From the NCBI GenBank assembly GCA_013396915.1, contig VWZL01001963.1:207829-271828 (forward strand): DNA of 64,000 nt, in the 5' to 3' direction. Below are positions 21,831 through 33,250 of this stretch, piece after piece. The translations under genes and the position numbers were made by a program. Below the pieces are notes generated by a model. That model was given only the letters and a program-made list of their open reading frames with translations. It was not told the DNA's origin and did no database searches. Source of the DNA: Stercorarius parasiticus (lineage: Eukaryota; Chordata; Aves; Charadriiformes; Stercorariidae). How positions within the stretch are numbered: the first letter of the stretch is position 1; every line of letters starts with the position of its first letter.

Positions 21831-22757
21831 TTTTTCTTTTTCCATGTATCCTTCTGAGGACAGGATTCTTTAGCAGATGCCAAGTGCAAGGTGGCATGGA
21901 AACAGCCTTGTTGCTAGTAAACAGCTTAAGGAGTGTAATTGAATAGATGTCATGAAGATACTGATGCAACTGAAAGACAAAGCACACATCTGGTGGCATC
22001 TAGAGTCCAGTCTAGGAAATGAGAAGTAAGAATTGGTAATGTAAAGACATCTTTTTAAATCACCATCAGGTGAGAAGTAGAAAAAAGGTACAATGTACAA
22101 GGCACATTTAATCAAGGTTTATTAAAAATTATTTCTCTCTGGTACAAATAAGTACCAAACAATGTTGAACAATACTATCAGAGAGAGCTTGAATGACTTC
22201 CATCTCTTTAAGTCAACTCTGATAGGACTAACCATAATATTTTTGTGAGATACGCTTAAGACATATAAATGGGCCAACTACTGCACCAGAGCCAATACCC
22301 ATCAGCCTCCAAAACTGAGAATGTTGTAGTTCGCCTTTTATGAAGGAATAAATCAGGTCTAATTGGGTGGAAGTGACTGGATGGCTTAGTTTACCACTGC
22401 ACTGTTGGTGCTCTGCCTGAGATCTTAAAAGCCAACTTGGGAACTCAGGGCAAGAGACAGAGAGACAATTATTAGGAGCTTTGGGCTAGAGACAGCTACT
22501 TCTCTGTTCTTTCACCTGTCACAGAAGTTTTCTTCACAAGCGCGTATTTCCTAGAGGTTAATTTCCTCATGGCAGTGAGTGACTTATTTACAGGATAATA
22601 TTTTTTACAAGTTTTTAAATCATATTCTATTTCTGTATAATTTGGGAGGCTGGGTTTGTGTGTGTGTGGTGCATCAATCAGCAAATTCACATGGAATGGC
22701 CATAACATTGGGAAATCAGGATCCTACAGCAAGCAAGTGAAATATTCTTCCTCCTCT
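21831..22757. other. unique DNA, nothing supported
   Basis: No recognised repeat or gene up to the solo LTR. Confidence 0.5.
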
Positions 22758-23069
22758 TGTTACAGTTTGGGCCGGGTTGGCCAATGACAAAACAAAAAGT
22801 GCTCTCTCTCCCACCTCTCACTCCAAGGAGAAAAAGAAGAGAAATAAAGAGATTTGTGAGTTTAGAAAAAAACTAAACTACTTTAATGAAAAATTAATAA
22901 TAAAATAAAGAAGGAGATAATGAAATAGCTACAAAGAAATAAATATATACAAAACCAGATCAAGTTCCTAGGAAGATGCCACTGGCAGGCACTGGGAAAG
23001 TTCCAGACTGGACTCAGTGACAAATGGGAACTGGAACACACTAACCAGGATCAAAAGGCAGATAAGTTT

Positions 23070-23195
23070 ATGAGGTCCTCCTCAGACATCAGCCATGGAG
23101 AAGAGTTGAAGAGCCCACACAGAAGAGCTGANATGAGGTCCTCCTCAGACATCAGCCATTGGAGAAGAGTTGAAGAGCCCACACAGAAGAGCTGA
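23070..23195 (+). repeat. 62-bp duplication around a single N
   Basis: 23070-23131 and 23133-23195 are the same sequence except for one extra T in the second copy (CCATT against CCAT). One N at 23132 separates them. The arrangement suggests two overlapping contig ends joined without merging. Confidence 0.85.
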
Positions 23196-23231
23196 AGATG
23201 AAGAACAAACCTGACCCCTTTGATCCCTCAG

Positions 23232-23239
23232 CTTTTATA
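23232..23239 (-). promoter_or_regulatory. TATA box of solo LTR
   Basis: CTTTTATA on the + strand reads TATAAAAG in the LTR sense, about 190 bp from the LTR start. This is the expected place for the U3 promoter. Activity unknown. Confidence 0.6.
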
Positions 23240-23426
23240 CAGAGCACGGCAGATGGGATGGAATACCCTGTTGATCAGCTTGGGTCACCTGACCTGTCCA
23301 CAGGTGGAACCCTTCCACAGGGTAAACAGCCCAGTCAGCTGATCCTGGCTGCCACAGCAACAAGGATAAGCAAGAGCCTCTCTCAATGAACAGAAAGTTG
23401 GTTCTGCTCTACCCCAAACCAGGACA

Positions 23427-26400
23427 TTTCTAAATCACATTTCTAAAGAGGAAAGGTGAGACCAGTAGCTAAACAGCTAGCCAAGGGATCAGGGAAACAT
23501 TTTCTTATTTCTAACCTCTGTTGCTGTTTGTTTTCCATATAAACTCAGGTGACTCACATTGTGATGAATTTTTTTTCTAAAGTTATTTAGGTACCTGGGG
23601 TGGGTTTCAAATGGAGATAAACCCATTATCATATCTTAGACATTTTTATGAGGACATTTATATTAGAAGTTACATACTCAGTAAACAAAAAGTTTTCTAT
23701 AAAATGCCTTGTCTGAATGAAAACTAAAGAGTTCCTGTTGATATTTTCCAAAAAATATCACACACTTTTCAAAATGTAGGCTTTCTACAACTGTTTTACT
23801 GTTGGGCATAAATTGTATTGTGATTTTGTTTTTCTCTAATTTCTAAGAAACCTCTGCATTGAGGGTCCTGTCTGTAGAGATATTACAGATACAGATAGTA
23901 CTGGCCACATTTTTGGTCTGATTACTGCAATGCTTTCTGATGATTCTGGTTTGTTCAAATTGTATTTCAGCTGTCTCCTGCCCAACCATACAGTACTTGA
24001 TTTTCAGCTAATTTTTTTTTTTTTCATTTTTTTTCCATAGCTTACTCTGCACCTTCATTATCAAGAAGCCATAGATTTGTGTTGGGGCTGGTTTATGTGC
24101 TGTGTGGCATCAGTAATGATAATGATTACTTCTTTGCTGGTTCTCCATCTGGTAGGATTGGAATAAGCGTGGACAAACAAAGAGTGGTTAGGGGAGGGTT
24201 ATTCAGAGCAATTTTGTGAGGGTCCAGACATTCTCTAACACTTTCCTATGGTATCATCTAGCTAATTAAATACACTCTGTATTGCACATTCTAATAGGAA
24301 TCAGAAGAGAAGCAAGCTGACTGGCACATGGCTGAACTCTTGAGAACAAGTGTCCTTGAAACATCTTGGTTTAGGATTGTATGTGTTTAAAGCCAGGTTT
24401 ACATCACATAAGGAACACACTATTTGTCATGCAGACAGCTAAGGTAGGGTCATGAGCAGGAAAGAAAGCTGTTCAAACCCTAACACCAGCAAAAGCAGAT
24501 ACAGGACTCATGACTGAATGGTGCTTCAACATGGCAGAAAGTTAGTTAAACATCAGAGGACCTGGACAACAGGGTGGTTGGCAGGATCAGTTGGGCGGGG
24601 TTTTAATAGCTTCCATGGAAAAAAAATAGCAACGATGTACTAAAGCCCTGACAAAATGCCAGACTGAGTTGTGTACCCACCGTACAGAAAGCTGGTATCT
24701 GTAAAGCAGGCATGTAAACAAGTCCTTAAGCCTCCTGTAACAAATGATTCTCTTCTTGAAATGCTATATGCGTCTAACTGAACAACTTAAACCACAGACA
24801 ATATTTTATAATTACTACCAAAATGCAGCCTCTTTCTCAGGAGAAACACTGCTAGCAGGAAATAGCAATGCTGTATTAAATAATGTCATGTTAAGATGAA
24901 ACTGCAAAGGCTAAGAACACTGTGCTTACCTGAATTTAAAGATGGCCTGGTTGCTTCTGAACTGTGTACTAGGTGATAGTGGATAGGGCTAATCAAGATT
25001 TCTTTAAATGATCAGCTTCACTTCAGAAAACTTTGATTCACTGTAGCCAAAATACTTCAACATTATATACATATGAAAATGTTTCTCAAGAGTATCTCTT
25101 GCTTATTCTGTATAAAATATGCGAATATCAATTGTCACAGCTACTTGACACTTTTATTGCTATCCATAAATCTCCCTCTCACTTGCACGTAATATCCCAA
25201 GAAATGTGAGAAAATCCCACCTCAGAATCACCGGCAGCCTGATAAATAAGTTGCAAAGTTATTAGTTCATAACTGTCTAGTTACAAAACATATCCCACCA
25301 GATGTGTGTATCAACAGCCACCTGACAGTTCTCACCCAGGAAGAGCTATCTCAGTGTTACTAGTATTAGCGTAAAATCAATACCTATTGACTTCACCTTC
25401 ACCATTGGTCCTGAGACTGATATCTCCACAACTTTTTTTTCCCTTTTTTTTTTTTTTGGTATATACCAGTATTCCACAGAACAGCAGCTTTTCTTTTTTT
25501 TCTCCAAACCCCACAAAAACACTTCCTCGAGCAACACAACTTACCTTCTACTTAACTGAGAAGTAGGAAATATCTGCAAGAAGGTATTTTCTTTTATACC
25601 TCGCCATGTGAATCCTGATGTCTTCCTGGATCAACTGCAATGTTGTTAGACACATGTGGCCACCACCACATTGTCCCTTACAGATTTCAAAGTCTTTTCT
25701 CTTCTGATAGTGTTGCTTTTACTATTGCTTCTAGAAAGAAAAAAAAAAAAAAGATCTAAAGCCCTTCTATCTGTCACAGTATTTTTTGCTTTGCGGACAT
25801 CAAAACAAAGAGTCTGTGTTTAGGTAACGTGCATGTTCCCTTGTATCTGTTGTATCTAATGTATCAGCTGAATTTTAACAGAGCAGCAATTCTGATTATT
25901 TTGTTGTTGTTGTTTCCCCTGATGTCTCTAGGTCTTCTGCTCTGATTGGTCCTACCAGGTTTTTCATTTTAGTTCTTATTTGGCACCTGGATATCAATTT
26001 AATATTTACAGCCAGTAAGATGTCTCTTCCTCCTACTGCTCACCGCTTTTTATCCAGATCAGATATAGTCAATTTTAATAACCGGGAAAACATAAGGCTG
26101 TGTGTCTCAGTGATCTGTCTTTTTCCACAGCTATTCTCTTCAGGCTATATTGAAAATGTCGACTTCATTTTCTTCTATTATTCCAACTTTTAAAGCTACT
26201 CTTTCTCTTCTGCTCTCATGCCCTGCATAGCACATTAGTCCCTACTTCACTCTGTTCCACTCTATTGTCAGGAAACATACAATTAATTTCTCCCTTTGCT
26301 TTGGTCATGGAGAAAAGAGGCTAGGATCTGTTCCTTGTTCTGCGGGAAAATGACAGGCATGGCTTCTGTCCATCCCAGCAAATGGTCTTGACTAAAATGT

Positions 26401-27346
26401 CTTTTTACAAAGATGGGGGCCTGTCAGTCATGCCCTAATGATAATTCCTCGCCTGTGGTATCCCAGTATTGTGCCCAGTCATTGATTGGGAAACTGCTGG
26501 TTTCAGAGCTCACATACAGACCAGAGAATTTGCCCTGGCCTTATTTAGTTTATATAAATGAGTCAAACCTGAGTTACCTGCTCTTGTTACAGCGCACAAA
26601 GCATAGCTTCATCACTGACCCATTCCTCTGCTGTGTTGCTGCGTGATACTTGATACAAACTGTGGTCTCTGCTTCGGGTCATGTAAGGCCTGTGGCCAAA
26701 TCACATTCAATGATGCCACATTAAAAATTACGTAGAAAGAAGTTGCATGGACACAATGAAAGAACTGATATAAAATTCTCAAGTACTTAATCCATAGCTA
26801 ATTCATGAAATATGGCTGTGGTCTATCATGTGATTCTATCTGTGTCTGGCCTCTCAAATCTTATGGCTGGAAAGCATCCATGGGAGCCAACTCCTCAGAG
26901 TAGGTTCACAACCCTCATTTGAGTTTGGGGCCTCATGAGATGACACCTTTTCTCCCCAGCTGCGTTTTAGGACCAATGTCTTTTTGTGGTTTTGTGACTC
27001 AGATGCAAAGATATGGGCATACGGGACAGGAAAGAGGCCACACTGTTAATGTATGATCTACAGGTAGAGCAGTAAGAGGTTGTGAAGGGGAAATCAACAG
27101 TACGTACTTGGTGCTTAGTGCATGAAATTTTACAGGTCTGAATGATGGGATCTGACACCGAGAAGTTCATATATCCAACTGCGCAACTCAGGAGAAGGAA
27201 GGGTTTTGGTGCCACACAGAATCTCCCTCTTTTGGAATGATGGAGAAAAGTACAAGGTCGCTCATGACCGGCAGCAAAGGTTTCTTCTGACACTTGAACC
27301 CTCCTCAGAGGTCTGCTGTTTAGGGAGCAACCTCCTATCAAAGCTC
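23427..27346. other. unique DNA, no supported gene
   Basis: Nearly 4 kb with only homopolymer tracts (T-run 24010-24036, T-run about 25433-25458, A-run 25737-25752). Short open frames such as 26413-26646 have no similarity or splice context that I can defend. Confidence 0.5.
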
Positions 27347-27368
27347 AGGTCTCACAAGTTAAGCAGAC
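27347..27368 (+). repeat. 5S-rRNA-like SINE trace
   Basis: GGTCTCACAAGTTAAGCAGA resembles the conserved internal promoter part of 5S rRNA (GATCTCGGAAGCTAAGCAGG) at about 16 of 20 positions. This block is the hallmark of ancient 5S-derived SINEs of the AmnSINE/SINE3 kind. Flanking sequence is too diverged to place edges, and the following 5S block (TTAGTACTTGGATGGG type) is not visible. It could be chance. Confidence 0.3.
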
Positions 27369-28464
27369 GGGGGATTAAAAGTGCCACAAAAAGTCATTAT
27401 AGGGCAGGCAGCGTGTGAAGAACTCTTGCAGTAATATACAATCAGACTACATTTAGGTTGATGGTTGAAATAAAGTAACAGGGCACAGAATTACATATCA
27501 GACATGTAGAGGAAGGAAATACCTTGGGAAAAACTTTCCACATGTTTTGCTCTTAAAATGCTTTTTTTGTGTGTGTTAAAGGGAGAGCTATCTTTAGGAA
27601 GGTAGATAGATTAACTTAGACTATGCACAAGGAGCCAAAATATAACATGATCACAGTGCAAGCTGCTCCAAAGTATAGAGAACTAGAGTGATGAAATGTT
27701 ATATACATTTAATAACGATTTGGGTGCTGTGACTAAATCCATCAAAATCCACATTATTTCTTTCCAATAATATACAAGCTGATCTAAATTTCCTAGAGCC
27801 AGGATATGTCACTGCTCTGTATTTAAGCTTTTTGATAATTTTCACTCTGAACATGTTCCGTTTAGCATTTAATGGTCCTTTTTTTCTTGTTTTATTTGGT
27901 TTGGGTTTTTTTCTGAGACACTCTTTCAACTCCTTTAAGCTCACTGACAACATGAACATGGGTCTGTTCTCTTTAAATGCTGCTGCTTAGACTACCAATT
28001 ACATTGTGCTACGTCCACCTATAATATAAAGATGTCCTGAGTGTACTCACAGTGCTCATTGTAAGATAACTGACAGGAGGGAAATGAGATGTTTTTCTTT
28101 TGAAAAATATCAGTGGAAGATTACCGTTTGGTACTGGTTGCATGAAGATCTCCACACCAGGTGAGCAGTGCTGAGTATATGCAGTTGAGAATGTAGCATT
28201 CTGTTGTCAGTGTTGTAAACTCTTTTAAATTAAATATATTGTCAGTTGGATCATGCACTTCTATCATAATGCAAGGATCTTGTTGCGGAGGGAAGGATTT
28301 TGGAAGCTGGGCATATCAGCAGTAGCTTGGTCATCAGCTGAGGGTCTCTGGCTAGGCATGTGCTCAGCTGGCAGCACTACTGCCTGGAGGACACTTGCAG
28401 AAGACAAAAGTAATTTAGGAAGTGAAAAGGGCACTCTGCACACTTTGGGTCTGATTCAGTTGCT
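27369..28464. other. unique DNA, nothing supported
   Basis: No gene or repeat family recognised. Confidence 0.5.
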
Positions 28465-28695
28465 GATATATGGGCATCTAGTTCTACCTGAGATACCCTG
28501 GGGTATCTGGGACGATCACACTGGGTCAACAGCAGGACCTATGGGGGATATATAATCTCCTGGAGTAACAGCTGGATGTTAGGCAGGATGTGCTCGCATC
28601 TTAAATGGCACAAGATGTTTAAATGTCAGCAACCGAACTGAACCCTTTGAGTTTTCTGAGTCTGTATTTCTGTGGCAGATCTAGCTGCTGGCTAC
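28465..28695 (+). repeat. unnamed old interspersed repeat, copy B
   Basis: Partner of 16665-16880. Landmarks are CATCTAGTTCTACCTGAGA, GGTATCTGGGACGATC, AGCAGGACCTATGGGG, TAACAGCTGGATGTTAGG, CTTAAATGGCACAAGATG, TTTGAGTTTTCTGAGTC and TGTGGCAGATCTAGCTGC. A 100-codon open frame (28253-28555) runs partly over it but is not conserved in copy A, so it is not evidence of a gene. Confidence 0.5.
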
Positions 28696-31600
28696 CATAG
28701 TCCTTTTCCTCTTCCTATGGAATGTGCTCCAGGCTCATTGTCCCATTCATTTCTCTTTCATTTCTTATTCTAGTTGAACCCTTCTCCAAGCAATATGTCA
28801 GCACATTAATCTTATGGGAAGGTATTATTTTTATTTATTGTTTTCTTCTGGATTATAGAACCATAAGATCATTACAGAAAGTCTCATAAAGAAGGTGGAA
28901 ACGTGCAGCTGGTGGGGGAAATGCAATGACCAGTAATGAGGCTGCCATGGAAACATAGCCTAAGGCTAACAAGAGTAAAATCCTACCAGCAGATATTTAA
29001 TGAAATTTTGGCAAAAAGCAGGCAAATCTGCTATTATAAACATAATTTATGTTGCTCAACATTGAAGCTAAGAATCTGCTACTTATTTCTTTACAGTGGT
29101 GGTCACTCTCATAGTGTTAGTACACTGGGCTTTTTAGTGTGGTAAACACCACTGATCTAAACTTTGTCCAAATTAAAGTGTTTAACTTAGAAGACTGCTT
29201 AAAGATAGAATTTGGGAACATAGCCACATAAATTAAGCACCTGTATTTACACAGTGGGAATAATTTCCAGTGTGACAATTTAGAGTCATAATGTGACACA
29301 GGAATTCTTGCTTCATTAACATCAGGTACCCACTTGTGCAGAAACAAAGCAGAGGAAAATCTAGAAATATTTAACTGCCTTTTTTTTTTAGTGAAATAAT
29401 ACCTTTTATTTTGTCAGTAAAGCAGGTAATATCCTGACACTTCAGGATAGATTGTACAAATCAGAACCATCCAAATCAGGACTTATTTGGACAGCCACAT
29501 CATATCTTCAATTTTTTTTTTCTTGTTTTTCACATAACTGTATATTTTGTAAATACCATTATTTGAAAAAGATGACACTCATGTAATTTAGAAATTACAT
29601 TGTGTTGATGTATTCACTTTTTTTCTTTCAAATGCTACTAATCATGCAGTCTGTAACTTCTGTCCAAAAGGGGAATGATGGTTTTAAATATTTGGGACAT
29701 GTTGCTTTTAGTCAGTCACTCTGTAACAATTCCTTAATTCCTGGGAATTGAGTTAATGAAACAACACAAAGAGTTTAAGATTTAATCATATAAACCTGGT
29801 CAATCCCTCCAAAAGAAGCTGAATGCCAATTTCCTTTGTACGTAGGATGCACTTTATCATCACCAGCAACCTTGAGATGAAGAGTGGGTATCCTGATTCT
29901 GAAAGAAAACGAAAATTGTGTCCCTATGACACAGAAGAAAAAGCTTCATTCTTTCACAAATGTGAGATCCCAAGCAACAAGAAGAAACACAAAGGTGCAG
30001 CTCAAACATTTTAGATTTCAGAAAGACCCATTTCTTCCAGGACTTGATATCCCAAGATATTGAATATGAGATACTACCAGAAGGTTGTTTAGGCTTAATG
30101 TACTCTTGGAGTTATCAAAATCACGAACATGAGTGACTTTGGGGAAATAGTGCTGCATGGAACAGACTGCTGCTGGATCCTGGGTGAGAAAGCTGGGACA
30201 TTGTGTGGCTCCCTCACCAAAGGACAGGAGTCATACAATGACATATTGTACAAGGGTGCACACATGGTGTTATCAGATGGAGATTTGCATCCTCTACCTC
30301 TATATGGTCACTTTCAATGGGCACTTTGTTTAGAGAGCAGATTATCTGATGGAAAATGAGGATAGACTTGTCCACATGAGGGTTATATCAGGGACAAGAA
30401 GAAAATAATTGGTGTGCTGAACATCCTAGATATTTTTACACTGACAGGAGAAGTTTTGAAGATAAACAAAATATTTGAAAGCTTTAAAACATAATCAGGA
30501 CTACAATATAATTGCTGTAGCAGAGCTCTGAGGTAATTACATACGACTGCACTATTAATAGAAAATAACTAAGGATCATGCAGAAATAAAAAAAAAAAAA
30601 AAGAAAAAAGAAAAAGAGTAAGAGGCACAGCATTGTTCACCAAGATTGTAGTGTTAGATAACTTCTGGATAGAATTCCAGAAAGGTGAATTGAAAGGCAG
30701 AGGACTGAAGGAGGCCTGACACTTCTTTAAGAAAAGGTAAAACAGGTATATAAGCAAACAATTCCATTGCACATAAAGGGCATTTTAAAGAAACACAAGG
30801 TAGTTAAAGCTTGAACTCAGATACAAAAAGAAACAAGAAATAGAAACTGAGATTAAAAAAGATGAACATAAATATAAAATGAAATAAAGTAACATGAACA
30901 TGTAGACACAAAGTTAGAAAGACCAAAGAGCAATACGGAGTGCAATGTGTAAACGACATCAAAGGTAACAAGAAATCATTCTTTGAGTAATGAGAGAAAC
31001 ATTGTGCAAAATCTTGATCTGATACTCAAGTTAATGTCGTTCTTAAGTTTCCCTTTAAAAGGTCAATGACTAGCAGATGTCTGGAAATACAAATACTAGT
31101 GATAAAAGGATAAGATTTCTGAGATTTCTGCTTTGAATAAGGAAAGGAGAAATTGAGAAGCAATTATGAAGACCTGCTAAGTTTCCAGTTAAAATAATCT
31201 CACATTTTTAGTAATTATCTCTACCTTAAGAACTGAAGAACTAAACCAGTAGCAATCAACAAGACCATATTATGTCATTACATCAAGCCACTGTAATTTT
31301 CTTCTGAGACAGAGTTATAGACCTCCTGGATAAAGATGATGAAAATAACTAGGGAAAAAGAAACCTTAATTTTAGAAAGGTTTTGGTTCACGGTCTCAGA
31401 AGATTCTAACAAACAAAAAATGTAAACATGAAAACATGGAATTGCTACCACATGAATTTGATAACCATTTGCATAAAACAGATATCAATTTCAAAAGAGA
31501 AAAAATATATTTGTGGAGTTTTACAGAAATCTACCTTGTTTCTGATCAATGCATTAATTAGCTGTGTAAGTACTGAAAAAAAAGAGTTTATTTTTTCAGT

Positions 31601-32254
31601 TTGCTGATTGTATGAACCTGAGAGAGAAAACAGATACACTAGTTGACATGAGTAGAACTGAAAGTAATCTTGAAAATTGGTAAAACAGTCCTGCAAAAAG
31701 AAAAACAAGAAAAAGGAGTGAGAATCAGTGAGTAGAGACAACTGTGAGATGTTATATTTGGAAAAAAGTCAACTGCAAAATTATGGCAGATCTATAGAAA
31801 GGGTATCTGGGAGTTAGACAACAATGTGGGTCAAATACGACTCTAAAAGATTTTAGGGTGAAAACAGAAAACTTTATTTTGTTTTGTATTTAGAAACCCC
31901 CAAAGCCTCTAAAGATGTGAATTAATTCTATCCTCTTTTGGATCTAGCAATGTGTAAGAAATGATGGAACTTCAGGTTTTGGACCTACTAGTGTGCAGTA
32001 ATTAAAGATTAATCAAGAGAACTGTGGCAAGAATAAACAGGAGCCTAGAAAGCAAAGTAGTTGAAGAAAGACTGAACAACTTCTTCAGTTACTGAAATGG
32101 AAATCGACTGATTCCCTACTGACTGTGGTGGGAGCTTAGTCATGAGAGCTTAGCCTAGCTCATAGGAAGACAAGTAGGTGCTACGGACACCTAAATACAG
32201 GCGTGTGAAGTTTTGATCTGAATCGCATCACAGCAAAATCTTCCCAATATAGCA
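28696..32254. other. unique DNA, no supported gene
   Basis: About 3.5 kb, A-rich around 30585-30620 and 30800-31000. An open frame at 30129-30359 (76 codons, ATG start) has no recognisable domain. Confidence 0.5.
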
Positions 32255-32403
32255 CTGGGATTGATTGTCTGGGAACTGTGAGGTCTCCATCACTGGAGGT
32301 CCTTAAACAGGATTAGAGAAGCGTCTGTCAGGAATGAAGTAGGTGTGTAACTAATCATGCCTCAGGGCAAGGAGGTGAAATAAATGGTCTTTTAAATCCC
32401 TCT
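32255..32403 (+). mobile_element. ancient CR1/L3-like LINE fragment
   Basis: The order AACTGTGAGGTCTCCATCAC-TGGAGGTCCTTAAACAGGAT, GCGTCTGTCAGGAATGA-GTAGGTGT, ATCATGCCTCAGGGCAAGGAGG and AATGGTCTTTTAAATCCCTC matches the 3' end of an old amniote CR1-type LINE. It is more diverged than the bird-specific copies and lacks the tail repeat. Confidence 0.65.
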
Positions 32404-33131
32404 GGGAAACCAAGACTCAGAGCCTGAAGCCATTCTTGCAGTTAGATACCAAGACCAAACGTTCCTGTACTTCAACACAGACAGTCATTGAATTAAAATC
32501 AGACATAATCCCGGGATCTCTGAATGACTCCCTCCTGGGACCTATTCCCCTCCTCTGACTAGATAGAGAGAGCACTGGGAAATCAGACAGTCGGTAGGTT
32601 CAGCAGGCTAAAGCCAGTGCCTGAAATTTGCTGGATTGAATGACACTTAATCTCCTTTTGAACTTTTTTCAGCAATACTAACACTTCCATGGGTGTACAC
32701 ATCGAATGGGGTGGCTTCTTCCCCCCTGATTTAGTGCTCTGCATTACTCACTTGCCTGGTGTCTGATTGTCTGCTAGAATAACCCAGTCTGGTTCTTGAT
32801 AGCTATGCAAATGCTCTTTTATTTCTAGTCAAAAGTTAACAATCTGCTAAAAGAGAGCTCTTGAAGTAGGACTCCCAGCTACTGCTTCTTTCCACAATGT
32901 TAATTGTAAAATGCATTTTAAACCACTCTGCATCAAAGTTTTTCTCCCTGCAGAATAGATTTACTATGCCACTAATTTTATGGGTGTTGTGAAGCAAAGA
33001 AGTGTGAAGTATTATTCCTGGAAGGAACAGACCCATAAAAATCAATTTAGCATGAGCATGCTCTCTTTATCAGTGCCACTGACACCAACTTTTTTTCTTC
33101 TTCTTTTTTTTTTTTTTTTTTTTTAATGTAG
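32404..33131. other. unique DNA with long T tract
   Basis: Ends in a polypyrimidine run (about 33090-33124, interrupted by TTCTTC units). No gene was identified. Confidence 0.5.
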
Positions 33132-33244
33132 GAAGAGGCAGCTCTATGACTTGAGCCAAATGGTATTTCCATGTTACAGTTATGGCGTGAACTAAAGCTG
33201 CACCGTAAACAAGTCAAGTGGTCCTACCAGTGGCCCAAGGAACT
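33132..33244 (+). other. candidate exon bounded by strong splice-like sites
   Basis: A long pyrimidine tract followed by AATGTAG (AG at 33130-33131) and a GTGAGT donor at 33245-33250 bound 113 bases. A second possible acceptor, CCATGTTACAG, lies inside, ending at 33179. From the outer acceptor all three frames hit stops, so it would be untranslated, a terminal coding exon or a lncRNA exon. From the inner acceptor one frame stays open to the donor and encodes a basic, tryptophan-rich stretch (LWRELKLHRKQVKW). No protein family is recognised. Confidence 0.15.
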
Positions 33245-33250
33245 GTGAGT

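Larger units (their letters stand above)
22758..23426 (-). mobile_element. solo LTR, TGTCCTGGTTT family
   Basis: Read on the minus strand it starts TGTCCTGGTTTGGGG at 23426 and ends GGCCCAAACTGTAACA at 22758. A TATAAAAG promoter box lies at 23239-23232 and an ATTAAA polyadenylation variant at about 22887-22882. The flanking pentamers CCTCT (22753-22757) and TTTCT (23427-23431) agree at three of five positions, compatible with a decayed target duplication. No retroviral genes adjoin it. A 62-63 base segment is doubled around a single N at 23132, so the true length is probably about 607. An open frame at 23198-23389 lies within U3 and is incidental. Confidence 0.8.

Noticed and set aside
25433..25458. 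Long T run as a LINE or retrogene poly(A) tail
   Set aside because: No retrogene body or target duplications are visible beside it, and bird CR1 elements do not end in poly(A).
26967..27341. 124-codon open frame on the minus strand
   Set aside because: The long version starts at TTG. From the first ATG only about half remains. No domain, no splice context, and it overlaps the possible SINE trace.
28253..28555. 100-codon frame as a gene
   Set aside because: Its second half lies in the unnamed repeat, and the frame is not preserved in the other copy at 16665.
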